Assembly (NCBI RefSeq): GCF_937997405.1
Contig: NZ_CALKTL010000039.1
Coordinates: 1-7,331, forward strand
DNA length: 7,331 bases
Direction: 5' to 3'
From: an uncultured Campylobacter sp.
Lineage (GTDB): Bacteria; Campylobacterota; Campylobacteria; Campylobacterales; Campylobacteraceae
The notes beneath the pieces are model-generated. The model had not been told where the DNA came from. It did no database searches and saw only the letters and a program-made list of their open reading frames with translations. A program made the translations under genes and the position numbers. This document shows positions 1 to 5,707 of this stretch, piece by piece (positions within the stretch are counted from its first letter, which is position 1; each line of letters opens with the position of its first letter).

Positions 1-219
1 ATTGACTTTATAGCCATTAGTAAAATTATTTAGCAACTTACCATTTGCCATATCTCTTTCAAGTTCTTTAATTATAGCATTATAAGCTTGTTATTGATTA
101 TTTTTAAATTTATTTAAAAAATCATCTAATTTATGCTCTTTTTTGTTAAAGATGTGATTTAATTTATTAGCTTCTTTATCGTCGTCATCCTCCGGAGGTA
201 ATGGTGCAGGGGCAGGAGT
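1..219 (-). pseudogene. Remnant of a polymorphic (CdiA/FHA-type) toxin C-terminal module, broken by an in-frame stop
   Basis: Read leftward from 219, the minus strand gives a proline-rich linker (PAPAPLPPEDDDDK) and then a segment containing HIFNKKEHKLDDFLNKF. A TAA stop lies at 91-93. The same frame resumes at once with QAYNAIIKELERDMANGK and stays open to the window edge. The residues on both sides of the stop read as one domain, so a CAA-to-TAA nonsense change in a Q-Q-Q run is the simplest explanation. Upstream the frame is closed by another TAA (220-222), and no start codon or ribosome site is present, so this is a 5'-truncated piece. The pattern HIF...EH.LD...F followed by an A..AI helix and a GK turn recalls C-terminal toxin modules of contact-dependent inhibition and haemagglutinin-like proteins; that match is from memory. 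The stretch is much more AT-rich than rnpB next to it, which suggests transfer. The left end lies outside the window. It could instead be the end of another secreted protein. Confidence 0.42.
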
Positions 220-289
220 TTATACTTGCTCTCGGCGTAAAATTCCACTCCTTAAATTCCGCGAGCCCTAAAATTTAAGCCAAAAAAGC

Positions 290-295
290 TATAAT
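290..295 (+). promoter_or_regulatory. -10 box of the rnpB promoter (TATAAT)
   Basis: A perfect TATAAT ends seven bases before the first base of the RNase P RNA P1 helix (about 302-303), which is the right spacing for transcription to begin at the RNA's 5' end. There is no clear -35 hexamer, only AT-rich sequence upstream, as is usual for Campylobacter housekeeping promoters. Confidence 0.7.
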
Positions 296-301
296 TGCGC
301 T

Positions 302-613
302 CGGGTGTGGCGTGCGGTCGCTCCGCAAGGAGAGGAAAGTCCGAGCTGCGATAAGACAAGGTTGCGTCTAACGGACGCCGGGGGTAACCCTAGGGAAAGT
401 ACAACAGAAAGCAAACCGCCGCGCAAGCGGTAAGGGTGAAAGGGCGGGGTAAGAGCCCACCGCGCGCGTGGAGACACGGGCGGCAATGCAAACCCAACCT
501 GCAGCAAGAACGGGTGGTTTCGTCTTATATTCGAACCGTTCGCTCGAACCGATTTGCAAAAATCGGTCTAGATAAATGACCGCTGTAACGGAACTCGGCT
601 TATAACCACACCT
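302..613 (+). ncRNA. rnpB: RNase P RNA, bacterial class A
   Basis: This is the catalytic RNA of RNase P, which removes 5' leaders from precursor tRNAs. The ends are fixed by the P1 helix: GGTGTGG at 304-310 pairs with CCACACC at 606-612. The conserved 5' core GAGGAAAGTCCGAG is at 332-345, and its CCGAG (341-345) pairs with CTCGG at 594-598 as part of P4. The CAGAAAGCAAACCGCC core follows near 404-420, then GGTAAGGGTGAAAGGGCGGGG. The 3' conserved block AGATAAATGACCGC...GGAACTCGGCTTATA is at 570-604. A small hairpin GCGG/CCGC (314-317/323-326) sits near the 5' end. A perfect 8-bp stem with a GCAA loop (548-567) occupies the P18 position. At about 312 nt it is shorter than the E. coli RNA (about 377 nt). 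Open reading frames on the opposite strand here are shadows of the RNA gene. Confidence 0.97.
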
Positions 614-643
614 CTTTTTACACCGAATTTATTTGCTTGGAAT

Positions 644-648
644 AAGGA
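644..648 (+). promoter_or_regulatory. Ribosome binding site supporting a TTG start
   Basis: AAGGA lies seven bases before the TTG at 656. No ATG or GTG in this frame gives a complete signal peptide, so this site decides the start of the small lipoprotein gene. Confidence 0.65.
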
Positions 649-655
649 AAAAATT

Positions 656-934
656 TTGAAAAGCTTAATTTTATGCGGCGCGTTTTGCGCCATCGTTTTA
701 GGGCTCGGAGGCTGCGCGAGTGCAGGTCCTGATAAGTCAGTAATCTTGCAAGGCGACGCCCATGATCGTGCCTGTGCGGAGGTTTATGGGCGCTACAAAG
801 AGCTAGAAGCGAAGCTTTTGGCGGTAGAGGATCGATACGCAAACCCAAGCGTTGCAAACGATTATATACAGACTTACGACGAGTACGAGCGCACCATTGC
901 CTACTACAACGAAAATTGCGCGACCGATAAATAG
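656..934 (+). CDS. Small predicted lipoprotein, 92 residues, unknown function
   Basis: I do not recognise the family. The product starts at a TTG and has a classic type II signal peptide: one lysine (K2), a hydrophobic stretch (residues 4-17), and the lipobox L17-G18-G19-C20. It should therefore be cut before C20, lipidated there and anchored in the inner or outer membrane facing the periplasm. The residue after the lipidated cysteine is alanine, not aspartate, which by E. coli rules would favour outer-membrane sorting. The mature part is only 73 residues, probably mostly helical and rich in tyrosine (Y44, Y47, Y61, Y70, Y74, Y77, Y83, Y84). It has two further cysteines, C40 and C88, that could form a disulfide. 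Composition matches the chromosome around it. It starts 42 bases after rnpB on the same strand with no evident promoter or terminator between, so it may be transcribed from the rnpB promoter. Confidence 0.8.
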   Translation: MKSLILCGAFCAIVLGLGGCASAGPDKSVILQGDAHDRACAEVYGRYKELEAKLLAVEDRYANPSVANDYIQTYDEYERTIAYYNENCATDK

Positions 935-1925
935 GCGGCGCAGACTGAGCGTGATTTGGTATAAGTGTGGCGCGGCGCAGCAGCGCAAAATGCTCAAAAT
1001 TTTATAAAATCTCTAAAAACTATTGAAAATTTTATGCGAAACAAAAAGCATTTAAAATTTATTACGTACGCTTGGCTCTAGCGATACAAAGTCGCGGCAC
1101 GGCGTATATCGGCGGTGCTTATTTGTGCCCGCATTTAGCTTAGCACGCCAAATTTGCTGTAATCGTATAACGACGTCACATACTCGCGCATTGGCTAAGG
1201 AACGCGCAATTTATTAATCGAATCGGCGCTAAGCCGTGGAATTTTGCTCAAAAATTCCGTCGCGTGGATTTGATTAGCGTCTAGGCGCTTGGATCGATCG
1301 TAAAATCAGGTCTCAAAAATCCTGTTACTCGGTTTTGACCTGCTGCGCGATTTTCGCGGCATATAAAGGCGGTAAAACGAGATCGTTAGGGTAGCTTTAA
1401 GGTACAGCGATTTTTTCGCTTGCGTATGCGGTTTTGAGGCGCTTGGTAATTTCGATTTACTCGCAGAATTTTCATATGCGCAGTTTTTCGAGACTATAGC
1501 AGCGAGATTTTTTGGGTTTTTAGCACGAAGGTATTTGGCGAATTTGCAGTGCTATGGCTTTGATTTTTGTCGAGAAATTTTAGAATTTTACGATTTCGCA
1601 AGAGAATTTTGTGTGTTTTGGCGCCGCGTCGAACTTAAAATTTCATCTTGCCGCCGCGTAAGATTGCGCGTCTAATCTTTTCGTATTTTTAAATACGGCA
1701 TCCGTTTTGAGATTCGCGTCCGTTTTTGAAATTTTACTCCGAATAAACGCCGAATTGCCCGCGATAATTTTAGAAAGCCGCGCAAGCCTGTAATGCAAAA
1801 GCTAAAGCTTTATAAGAGGCGGAGCTTAAGGCGCCTTTACTGATAATCTAGCCGCACAAAATTCCGCCGCGTTATAAGCTTGCTAAAGTACTCCAAGCCG
1901 CATTGTGCACGACGGTTTGCTCGCC
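935..1925. other. 991-base stretch with no convincing gene
   Basis: Neither strand holds an open frame with a usual start, a ribosome site and a recognisable product. Base composition is close to that of the neighbouring genes rather than AT-rich, which fits decayed coding sequence better than a normal spacer. The longest open stretch is on the plus strand from 1376 to 1675: 99 codons without a stop, ending in TAA, with no ATG, and with an F/R/C-rich translation I cannot place. Possible structures are GCGC-AGCA-GCGC at 975-986, a bulged stem pairing CAGGTC (1307-1312) plus AAAA with TTTTGACCTG (1333-1342), and the inverted repeat CGTATTT/AAATACG (1682-1688/1691-1697). None is followed by a T-run that would make it a clear terminator for either flanking gene. 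Confidence 0.6.
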
Positions 1926-2996
1926 TCATAGCTCGCTAAAACGCTCAAAGCGGGCTTTTAGAGATTTTGCATTTTTGTTTAAAAGCTCCGCTTGCGCGGC
2001 GAGCTTATCTGCGTATGTTTGAAGCGCCGTCGCATACTTAGCATGCGCCTCAAAGTCCGATTTTAGCGCGTAAATTTCATCTTTTACCGATTTGATATTT
2101 TGCGCGAGCGCCTCGTCTTTTACGAAGGTGCGGATCGTGCCTAAAAGCGCCAGCAGCGTCGTGGGCGATGCCGCAAAAATGCCGATTTGCGCGCAGTATT
2201 CAAGTACCTGCGGCAGCTTCTCGCAGACATAGACGAAAACCGCCTCACTCGGCACGAATAGCACCGCAAACTCCGTGCTAAGAGGCGGTATGATGTATTT
2301 TTCCGCGATATCTGCGGCGTGCTTTTTCATATCTACGGCGAGTTGCTTATCTGCACTAGCAAGCGCTGCGGCGTCGTTTGAGGCGGAGGCAGTGACGATC
2401 TTTTCATAGCTTTGAAGTGGGAATTTTGAGTCGATGCAAAGAATTTTTTCTTTTGCGATATGTAGCGCGCAGTCTGCGACCTTGCCGTTTGGTAGATGCT
2501 TTTGCAGCTCGTAAAACGCGGCGTTTTGCCCATAAATCATCGATAAAATTCTCTCTAATCGGTACTCGCCGAAGTTGCCGCGTAGTTTGACATTACCTAA
2601 AATCGAGTTTAGCCTTGCGATTTCGTCACGCACCTGAAGCGAAGTTTTATTTTGCTCGCTCATTCGCGCTAGATTTTCCGCTATGTCCTTAAAGCCACGA
2701 TCTAGCGAGCTTAAATTCTCGCTAAGTGCGCTGTTTTGGCGATGCAAGCCCTCGCCAAGGGATCTATTAAGATAATAGAGCTTATCGTTAAAGCCGTCGT
2801 TTAGGCTTTGATTTAGCTTAAAAAGCTCGGCACTTGCTCTCGCACTTTGAGCCGTAAGCCTTTCACTTAAAAGCTCGCTAAGCGCGGAGTTTGCATCGCT
2901 TATGCGGCGGTTTTGCAGCACGAGCGCGATTAGCAGGGCAAGCACTAGTGCAGCAAAAAACGCAAACGCCGCGAGCACAATCCCGTCAGCGTCCAT
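1926..2996 (-). CDS. rmuC: RmuC-family DNA recombination protein (PD-(D/E)XK-like fold)
   Basis: RmuC proteins limit recombination at inverted repeats. They combine a membrane anchor and coiled coil with a restriction-endonuclease-like domain; the exact reaction is not established. This 356-residue product shows the full layout. It has an N-terminal membrane segment (about 6-27), a long heptad-like helical region (about 33-128), and the family signature L129-NSILGNVKLRGNFGE-144. The nuclease-like core has D175 in VADCALHI and D189-S190-K191 in CIDSKFP, then STEFAVLFVPSEAVF (240-254) and ASPTTLLALL (276-285). A final helical tail follows. The ATG at 2996 lies inside the end of the upstream gene (11-base overlap) and has only a weak ribosome site, so translation is probably coupled. 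Its length is somewhat below that of the E. coli protein (475), with the difference mainly in the coiled coil and tail. No terminator is visible downstream. Confidence 0.93.
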   Translation of the reverse strand: MDADGIVLAAFAFFAALVLALLIALVLQNRRISDANSALSELLSERLTAQSARASAELFKLNQSLNDGFNDKLYYLNRSLGEGLHRQNSALSENLSSLDRGFKDIAENLARMSEQNKTSLQVRDEIARLNSILGNVKLRGNFGEYRLERILSMIYGQNAAFYELQKHLPNGKVADCALHIAKEKILCIDSKFPLQSYEKIVTASASNDAAALASADKQLAVDMKKHAADIAEKYIIPPLSTEFAVLFVPSEAVFVYVCEKLPQVLEYCAQIGIFAASPTTLLALLGTIRTFVKDEALAQNIKSVKDEIYALKSDFEAHAKYATALQTYADKLAAQAELLNKNAKSLKARFERFSEL

Positions 2997-3795
2997 TTTC
3001 TTGCACGCTTTGTGGATCTAAAATTTCATTTTTATAGCGTAGATATTCGATGTCGTTGTTAAGCGCGCGATTTTCCTCAAGCAAAACCTCGTGTTTGGTG
3101 CGAAGCGCGGCGATGTCGCGGCTGATGTAATAAATTTCGTTGCGGATGTAAATCGCCGGCACCGTCAGCAAAAACGCAAATCCGATCAGCAGATAAACGA
3201 CTAAAAGCTGATAAAGCGTGAGATTTTTCTCCTTTTTTTTCTCGGCGTCGTAGTTGCGTAGTAGCTCGTCTTGTGCGCCCGCGAAACTGCCGTAACCGCG
3301 TCCTGCAGCAAGGCTTGCATAATCATGCGCGCCCATATCTGCGTAATTTTGATTTTGCGTGCCTGTAAAGTTCGAACCCACAAACGCCGCATAATCCACC
3401 TTGCCGGTAAAATTGGCACCTACAAAATCGCCGTAGCTCGCTCCGCTGGAATTATCGCTGCCGCGAGCGGCTGAAAGATTTGCGTCGCCACGTCCTTTGA
3501 ATTTTACTTTGCTGTTTTTATTAAATTTTGTTCCGCCGCTTTCGGAATTTAGGTAGTTTTGGGTGCTTGTAAAGCCTGAACTTTCGAATTCCAAGCCGGT
3601 AAAATCGTCGTAACCGCCCGCTGCGCCCGCGTAGTTTCGTTTTACGGAAAGATCCGCGGCAAGCTTATCCTCTAGCTCCTCATCCGTCAGATCCTCCATA
3701 GCTCGTCTTTTCGCAAGCTCTATACCCGCTAGATCAGATGTTCCTGCGAAGTCGTGCCCGTCATCGTCGTCGGCAAAATATTCATATTTGTTCAT
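2986..3795 (-). CDS. FtsL/DivIC-like single-pass membrane protein with a long low-complexity cytoplasmic N-terminus
   Basis: The 269-residue product has an acidic, Gly/Asn/Phe/Tyr-rich N-terminal part (1-185), then a KKKEK cluster (186-190), one membrane segment (about 194-217) and a coiled coil (about 219-258) that runs almost to the C-terminus. The positive cluster before the membrane predicts N-inside, C-outside topology. A short periplasmic coiled coil after a single TM, encoded downstream of rsmH, is the plan of the division proteins FtsL and DivIC, which bridge FtsQ and the septal synthase FtsW/FtsI; the FtsL assignment is inference. The N-terminal part is far longer than in typical FtsL (about 100-120 residues in total). 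It contains YxxFxG repeats, including two adjacent 14-residue copies (121-134 and 135-148). The ATG is well supported by AGGAG-type sequence at 3802-3806. The stop overlaps the rmuC start by 11 bases. It might instead be a separate membrane protein specific to Campylobacter. Confidence 0.85.
   Translation of the reverse strand: MNKYEYFADDDDGHDFAGTSDLAGIELAKRRAMEDLTDEELEDKLAADLSVKRNYAGAAGGYDDFTGLEFESSGFTSTQNYLNSESGGTKFNKNSKVKFKGRGDANLSAARGSDNSSGASYGDFVGANFTGKVDYAAFVGSNFTGTQNQNYADMGAHDYASLAAGRGYGSFAGAQDELLRNYDAEKKKEKNLTLYQLLVVYLLIGFAFLLTVPAIYIRNEIYYISRDIAALRTKHEVLLEENRALNNDIEYLRYKNEILDPQSVQENGR
3352..3435 (-). repeat. Tandem 14-codon repeat within the FtsL-like gene
   Basis: Residues 121-134 (YGDFVGANFTGKVD) and 135-148 (YAAFVGSNFTGTQN) are two adjacent copies of one unit with 8 of 14 positions identical. 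The core YxxFxG also occurs at residue 62 (YDDFTG) and at residue 168 (YGSFAG). The copies are diverged at the DNA level, so the repeat is not a recent slippage product and the pattern may be under selection. Confidence 0.75.
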
Positions 3796-3801
3796 TTAAA
3801 A

Positions 3802-3806
3802 TCTCC
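3802..3806 (-). promoter_or_regulatory. Ribosome binding site of the FtsL-like gene
   Basis: Minus-strand GGAGA lies six to seven bases before the ATG at 3795-3793. It is the strongest ribosome site in this cluster and fixes the start of the 269-residue form with its long N-terminal extension. Confidence 0.7.
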
Positions 3807-4048
3807 ATAAATTTAAAACCACGATCTTATCTTTACTCGCCGCCAAGGCGCCTGCGTCAAGATAAATTCAGCTCGAAGCCCGCAGCTCGCGTGTACCCAG
3901 CAATGAGCCGTTAAGGTAAAATTTAAAAGTCAAAGTTACGGGCAAAATTCTTCTTTGCAATTTTACCTCGGTAAATGGAATTTTATCTTAACTCGCCAAA
4001 TTCTATCTCGGCCAGCAAAATCAAAATTTTACTTTAGCGGGCTATTTT

Positions 4049-4126
4049 TGTTAATTTTGCTCGCTCTTTTCACGATACTGTATAGCAGCAGAAGCTTCAA
4101 AAGAAGCATCGTGTTAATTTTGCTCG
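4049..4126. repeat. 15-bp direct repeats flanking a nested inverted repeat
   Basis: TGTTAATTTTGCTCG occurs at 4049-4063 and again, identically, at 4112-4126, with an offset of 63 bases. Between the copies lies CACGAT (4071-4076), which pairs with ATCGTG (4108-4113). Nested inside is a perfect GCTTC-AAAA-GAAGC hairpin (4094-4107). There is no T-run after the hairpin, so it is not a standard terminator. It could be a partial tandem duplication or the scar of a small mobile element. Confidence 0.5.
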
Positions 4127-4707
4127 TTTTTTGCACCACAGGCTTACGAAAATTCGCTTTGGTGGGTAAAAATCGAGCTCACTTTACCAAGATTGACTAT
4201 TTATAAAATTTTGTCAAATAATCTGAAAAACCGCTTAAAATTTTTATCACATCTTTTACACAACTTAAAACGTTAAGTATAGATATTTATTTGCAAGATA
4301 AGCTCTATCGCCTAAAATGGCGATGAAATCAACGGCTCGCCTACAAAATTTCTTTAAAGCAAAGAATGAGATTCGACGTTACGCCGCTTGCTTTAGGCGC
4401 CAAATTTTAACTCTCACTCTGTTTTGTATCTATGCTGCCACTTAGTTTTTAAAATATGCAGCAGTCAATAAATCTCATAAAATTATACATTAAATTTAGC
4501 GTAAAATTCAACGTTAAACTTTTTGTTAAATTTTATGATTTAGCTATTAGGTGTCCAAAAAAAAACACCGAAAATATTATAAATTCTAAAGCGAATCTTT
4601 GTAAGCTGGATTTTAAAATTCCATAAAATTTTAAAATTTAATGCCTGCAAATCTATAAATTTTACAAAATTTCGTCAAAATTTAAAATTCATAGCAAGCA
4701 AAGACGG

Positions 4708-5643
4708 TTATTTCAGCCAAAAAATTCTTAGCTTTGCGCTCGCTGCTCGCGAGTTTTGCGCAAGCTCTTGCGCGTCCGCTATTATAGGGCTTTTGGTTAG
4801 GATTTTGCCTAACGAATGCCCGCCGCCGCATTCGCAGCGCATAAACTCGCTAGGGCAGACGCAATCGCGCTCCCACGCCCTAAATCGCTCCTTTACTATG
4901 CGGTCTTCAAGCGAATGGAATGAAATTATAGCGACAATTGCATTAGTTAGAATTGAATCGCGCGATTTTTGCTCAATGAGCGTGAGCAGGCGCTTTAGCT
5001 CGCCAAGCTCGTTATTTACCTCGATGCGGATCGCCTGAAATGCTAGCGTAGCCGTGCTGATGCTGCGCCCCTTAACGGGCTTCGTTCCGATTAAATTTGC
5101 CAAAGCTTTGGCGCTTGTTAGTGGTGCGTTAGCCCGTGCAGTAGCTATTTTAGCAGCGATTGCGTTAGCATTTGTTAGCTCGCCGTATTCGCGAAAAATG
5201 CGCGCGAGTTCAGCTTGTGAGTAGCTGTTTACGACATACGCCGCATCTAGCGCTGCGCTCTCATCCATTCGCATATCCAACGCGTCGCTTTTAGTGGAAA
5301 AGCCGCGGCAGTTTTTATCCAGCTGAAGAGATGAAACGCCGATGTCGGCTAATATCCCGCGAACTGCGCGGAGCTTTTGCTCGGGCAGAATTTCTAAAAT
5401 TTCGCTAAATTTTGCTTTGTGAATTTCTATGCAATCTTTAAATTTACTGAGCCGCTCGCGCGAAAATTCTATCGCTTCGGCATCTCTGTCGCAAGCGATG
5501 AGTTTAAGGCGCGGATTAGCGGTCAAAATGCCCTCGCTGTGCCCTCCGTAGCCTAGCGTGCAGTCGATAACATAGCCGTCTTCAAGCTGCGAAAATGCGG
5601 CGATCGTTTGCGAAAAAAGAACGGGAATATGTGGAGCTTGCAC
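4708..5643 (-). CDS. rsmH: 16S rRNA (cytosine-1402 N4)-methyltransferase RsmH (MraW)
   Basis: RsmH uses S-adenosylmethionine to methylate N4 of C1402 in the decoding centre of 16S rRNA, acting with RsmI. The 311-residue product is full length for the family. It opens with HIPVL (5-9). The SAM-binding loop is D27-C-T-L-G-Y-G-G-H-S36, and the acidic D52 (ACDRD) is placed to bind the ribose. Further family motifs are ADIGVSSLQLD (99-109), RGFS (113-116), LDMRMD (122-127), QAIRIEVNNEL (203-213) and SFHSLEDR (241-248); the C-terminus is AKLRIFWLK. C261-x-C263 and C270-x-C272 with H276 form a possible metal-binding knuckle. The start is GTG at 5643, supported by AAGGA nine bases upstream and by the conserved N-terminus. 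In most bacteria this gene opens the dcw cluster ahead of ftsL; here the FtsL-like gene follows only after a long gap. It is divergent from the aldolase-fold gene. Confidence 0.97.
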   Translation of the reverse strand: MQAPHIPVLFSQTIAAFSQLEDGYVIDCTLGYGGHSEGILTANPRLKLIACDRDAEAIEFSRERLSKFKDCIEIHKAKFSEILEILPEQKLRAVRGILADIGVSSLQLDKNCRGFSTKSDALDMRMDESAALDAAYVVNSYSQAELARIFREYGELTNANAIAAKIATARANAPLTSAKALANLIGTKPVKGRSISTATLAFQAIRIEVNNELGELKRLLTLIEQKSRDSILTNAIVAIISFHSLEDRIVKERFRAWERDCVCPSEFMRCECGGGHSLGKILTKSPIIADAQELAQNSRAASAKLRIFWLK

Positions 5644-5652
5644 TTAAATTTA

Positions 5653-5657
5653 TCCTT
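5653..5657 (-). promoter_or_regulatory. Ribosome binding site supporting the GTG start of rsmH
   Basis: Minus-strand AAGGA lies nine bases before the GTG at 5643-5641. The protein's conserved HIPVL motif begins only four residues after this start, so no downstream start is plausible. Confidence 0.65.
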
Positions 5658-5675
5658 TTGAAATTTCTAATCCTA

Positions 5676-5682
5676 TATAATA
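5676..5682. promoter_or_regulatory. Overlapping divergent -10 boxes between rsmH and the aldolase-fold gene
   Basis: In the 64-base intergenic region the near-palindrome CTATATAATAG offers TATAAT on the plus strand (5676-5681) and TATTAT on the minus strand (5682-5677). The plus-strand box is well placed for the gene at 5708, with AAAGG at 5697-5701 before the ATG. The minus-strand box is suitably placed for rsmH. Neither has a clear -35. If both are used, polymerase binding in one direction would exclude the other. Confidence 0.45.
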
Positions 5683-5707
5683 GCGAAATTTTTTACAAAG
5701 GCGAGAG

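Larger units (their letters stand above)
3796..4707. other. 912-base stretch between rsmH and the FtsL-like gene with no convincing gene
   Basis: The minus-strand operon is interrupted here. From about 4207 to 4707 the sequence is strongly AT-rich with many AAATTTT-type words and no usable frame. It includes a run of nine A's (4557-4565) in the loop of a GGTGT/ACACC stem (4550-4554/4565-4569). From 3955 to 4206 the plus strand has an 83-codon TTG-initiated frame with one hydrophobic segment (about residues 28-44 and again 51-60). It lacks a ribosome site and runs against its neighbours, so I do not call it a gene. Closer to the FtsL-like gene the sequence is more GC-rich, with a GGCGCC palindrome near 3848-3853. 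The promoter of the FtsL-like gene and rmuC probably lies in this stretch, but I see no box strong enough to name. Confidence 0.6.

Noticed and set aside
220..280. Continuation of the toxin-like reading frame to the right of 219
   Set aside because: The frame is closed by TAA at 220-222; further codons are open but composition changes and the rnpB promoter begins nearby, so no start or extension can be supported.
289..559. Two minus-strand open frames of 63-72 codons
   Set aside because: They lie opposite the RNase P RNA, whose structure explains the sequence fully; their translations are low-complexity and have no ribosome sites.
618..997. Minus-strand open frames opposite the lipoprotein gene
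   Set aside because: They are antisense to a plus-strand gene with a clear ribosome site, signal peptide and lipobox.
975..1015. GCGC-AGCA-GCGC hairpin after the lipoprotein gene as a terminator
   Set aside because: The stem is only four base pairs and is followed by mixed sequence, not a T-run.
3201..3474. Open frames on both strands inside the FtsL-like gene
   Set aside because: Frame shadows of a repeat-rich coding sequence; no starts with ribosome sites.
3955..4206. Plus-strand 83-codon frame with a hydrophobic segment
   Set aside because: TTG start without a ribosome site, opposite orientation to its neighbours, a C-terminus of no recognisable type, and much of it accounted for by a direct repeat and AT-rich sequence. 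Not excluded, but unsupported.
4550..4569. GGTGT/ACACC stem with nine A's as a terminator or phase-variable tract
   Set aside because: The homopolymer is in the loop, not after the stem, and no reading frame or promoter spacing depends on it.
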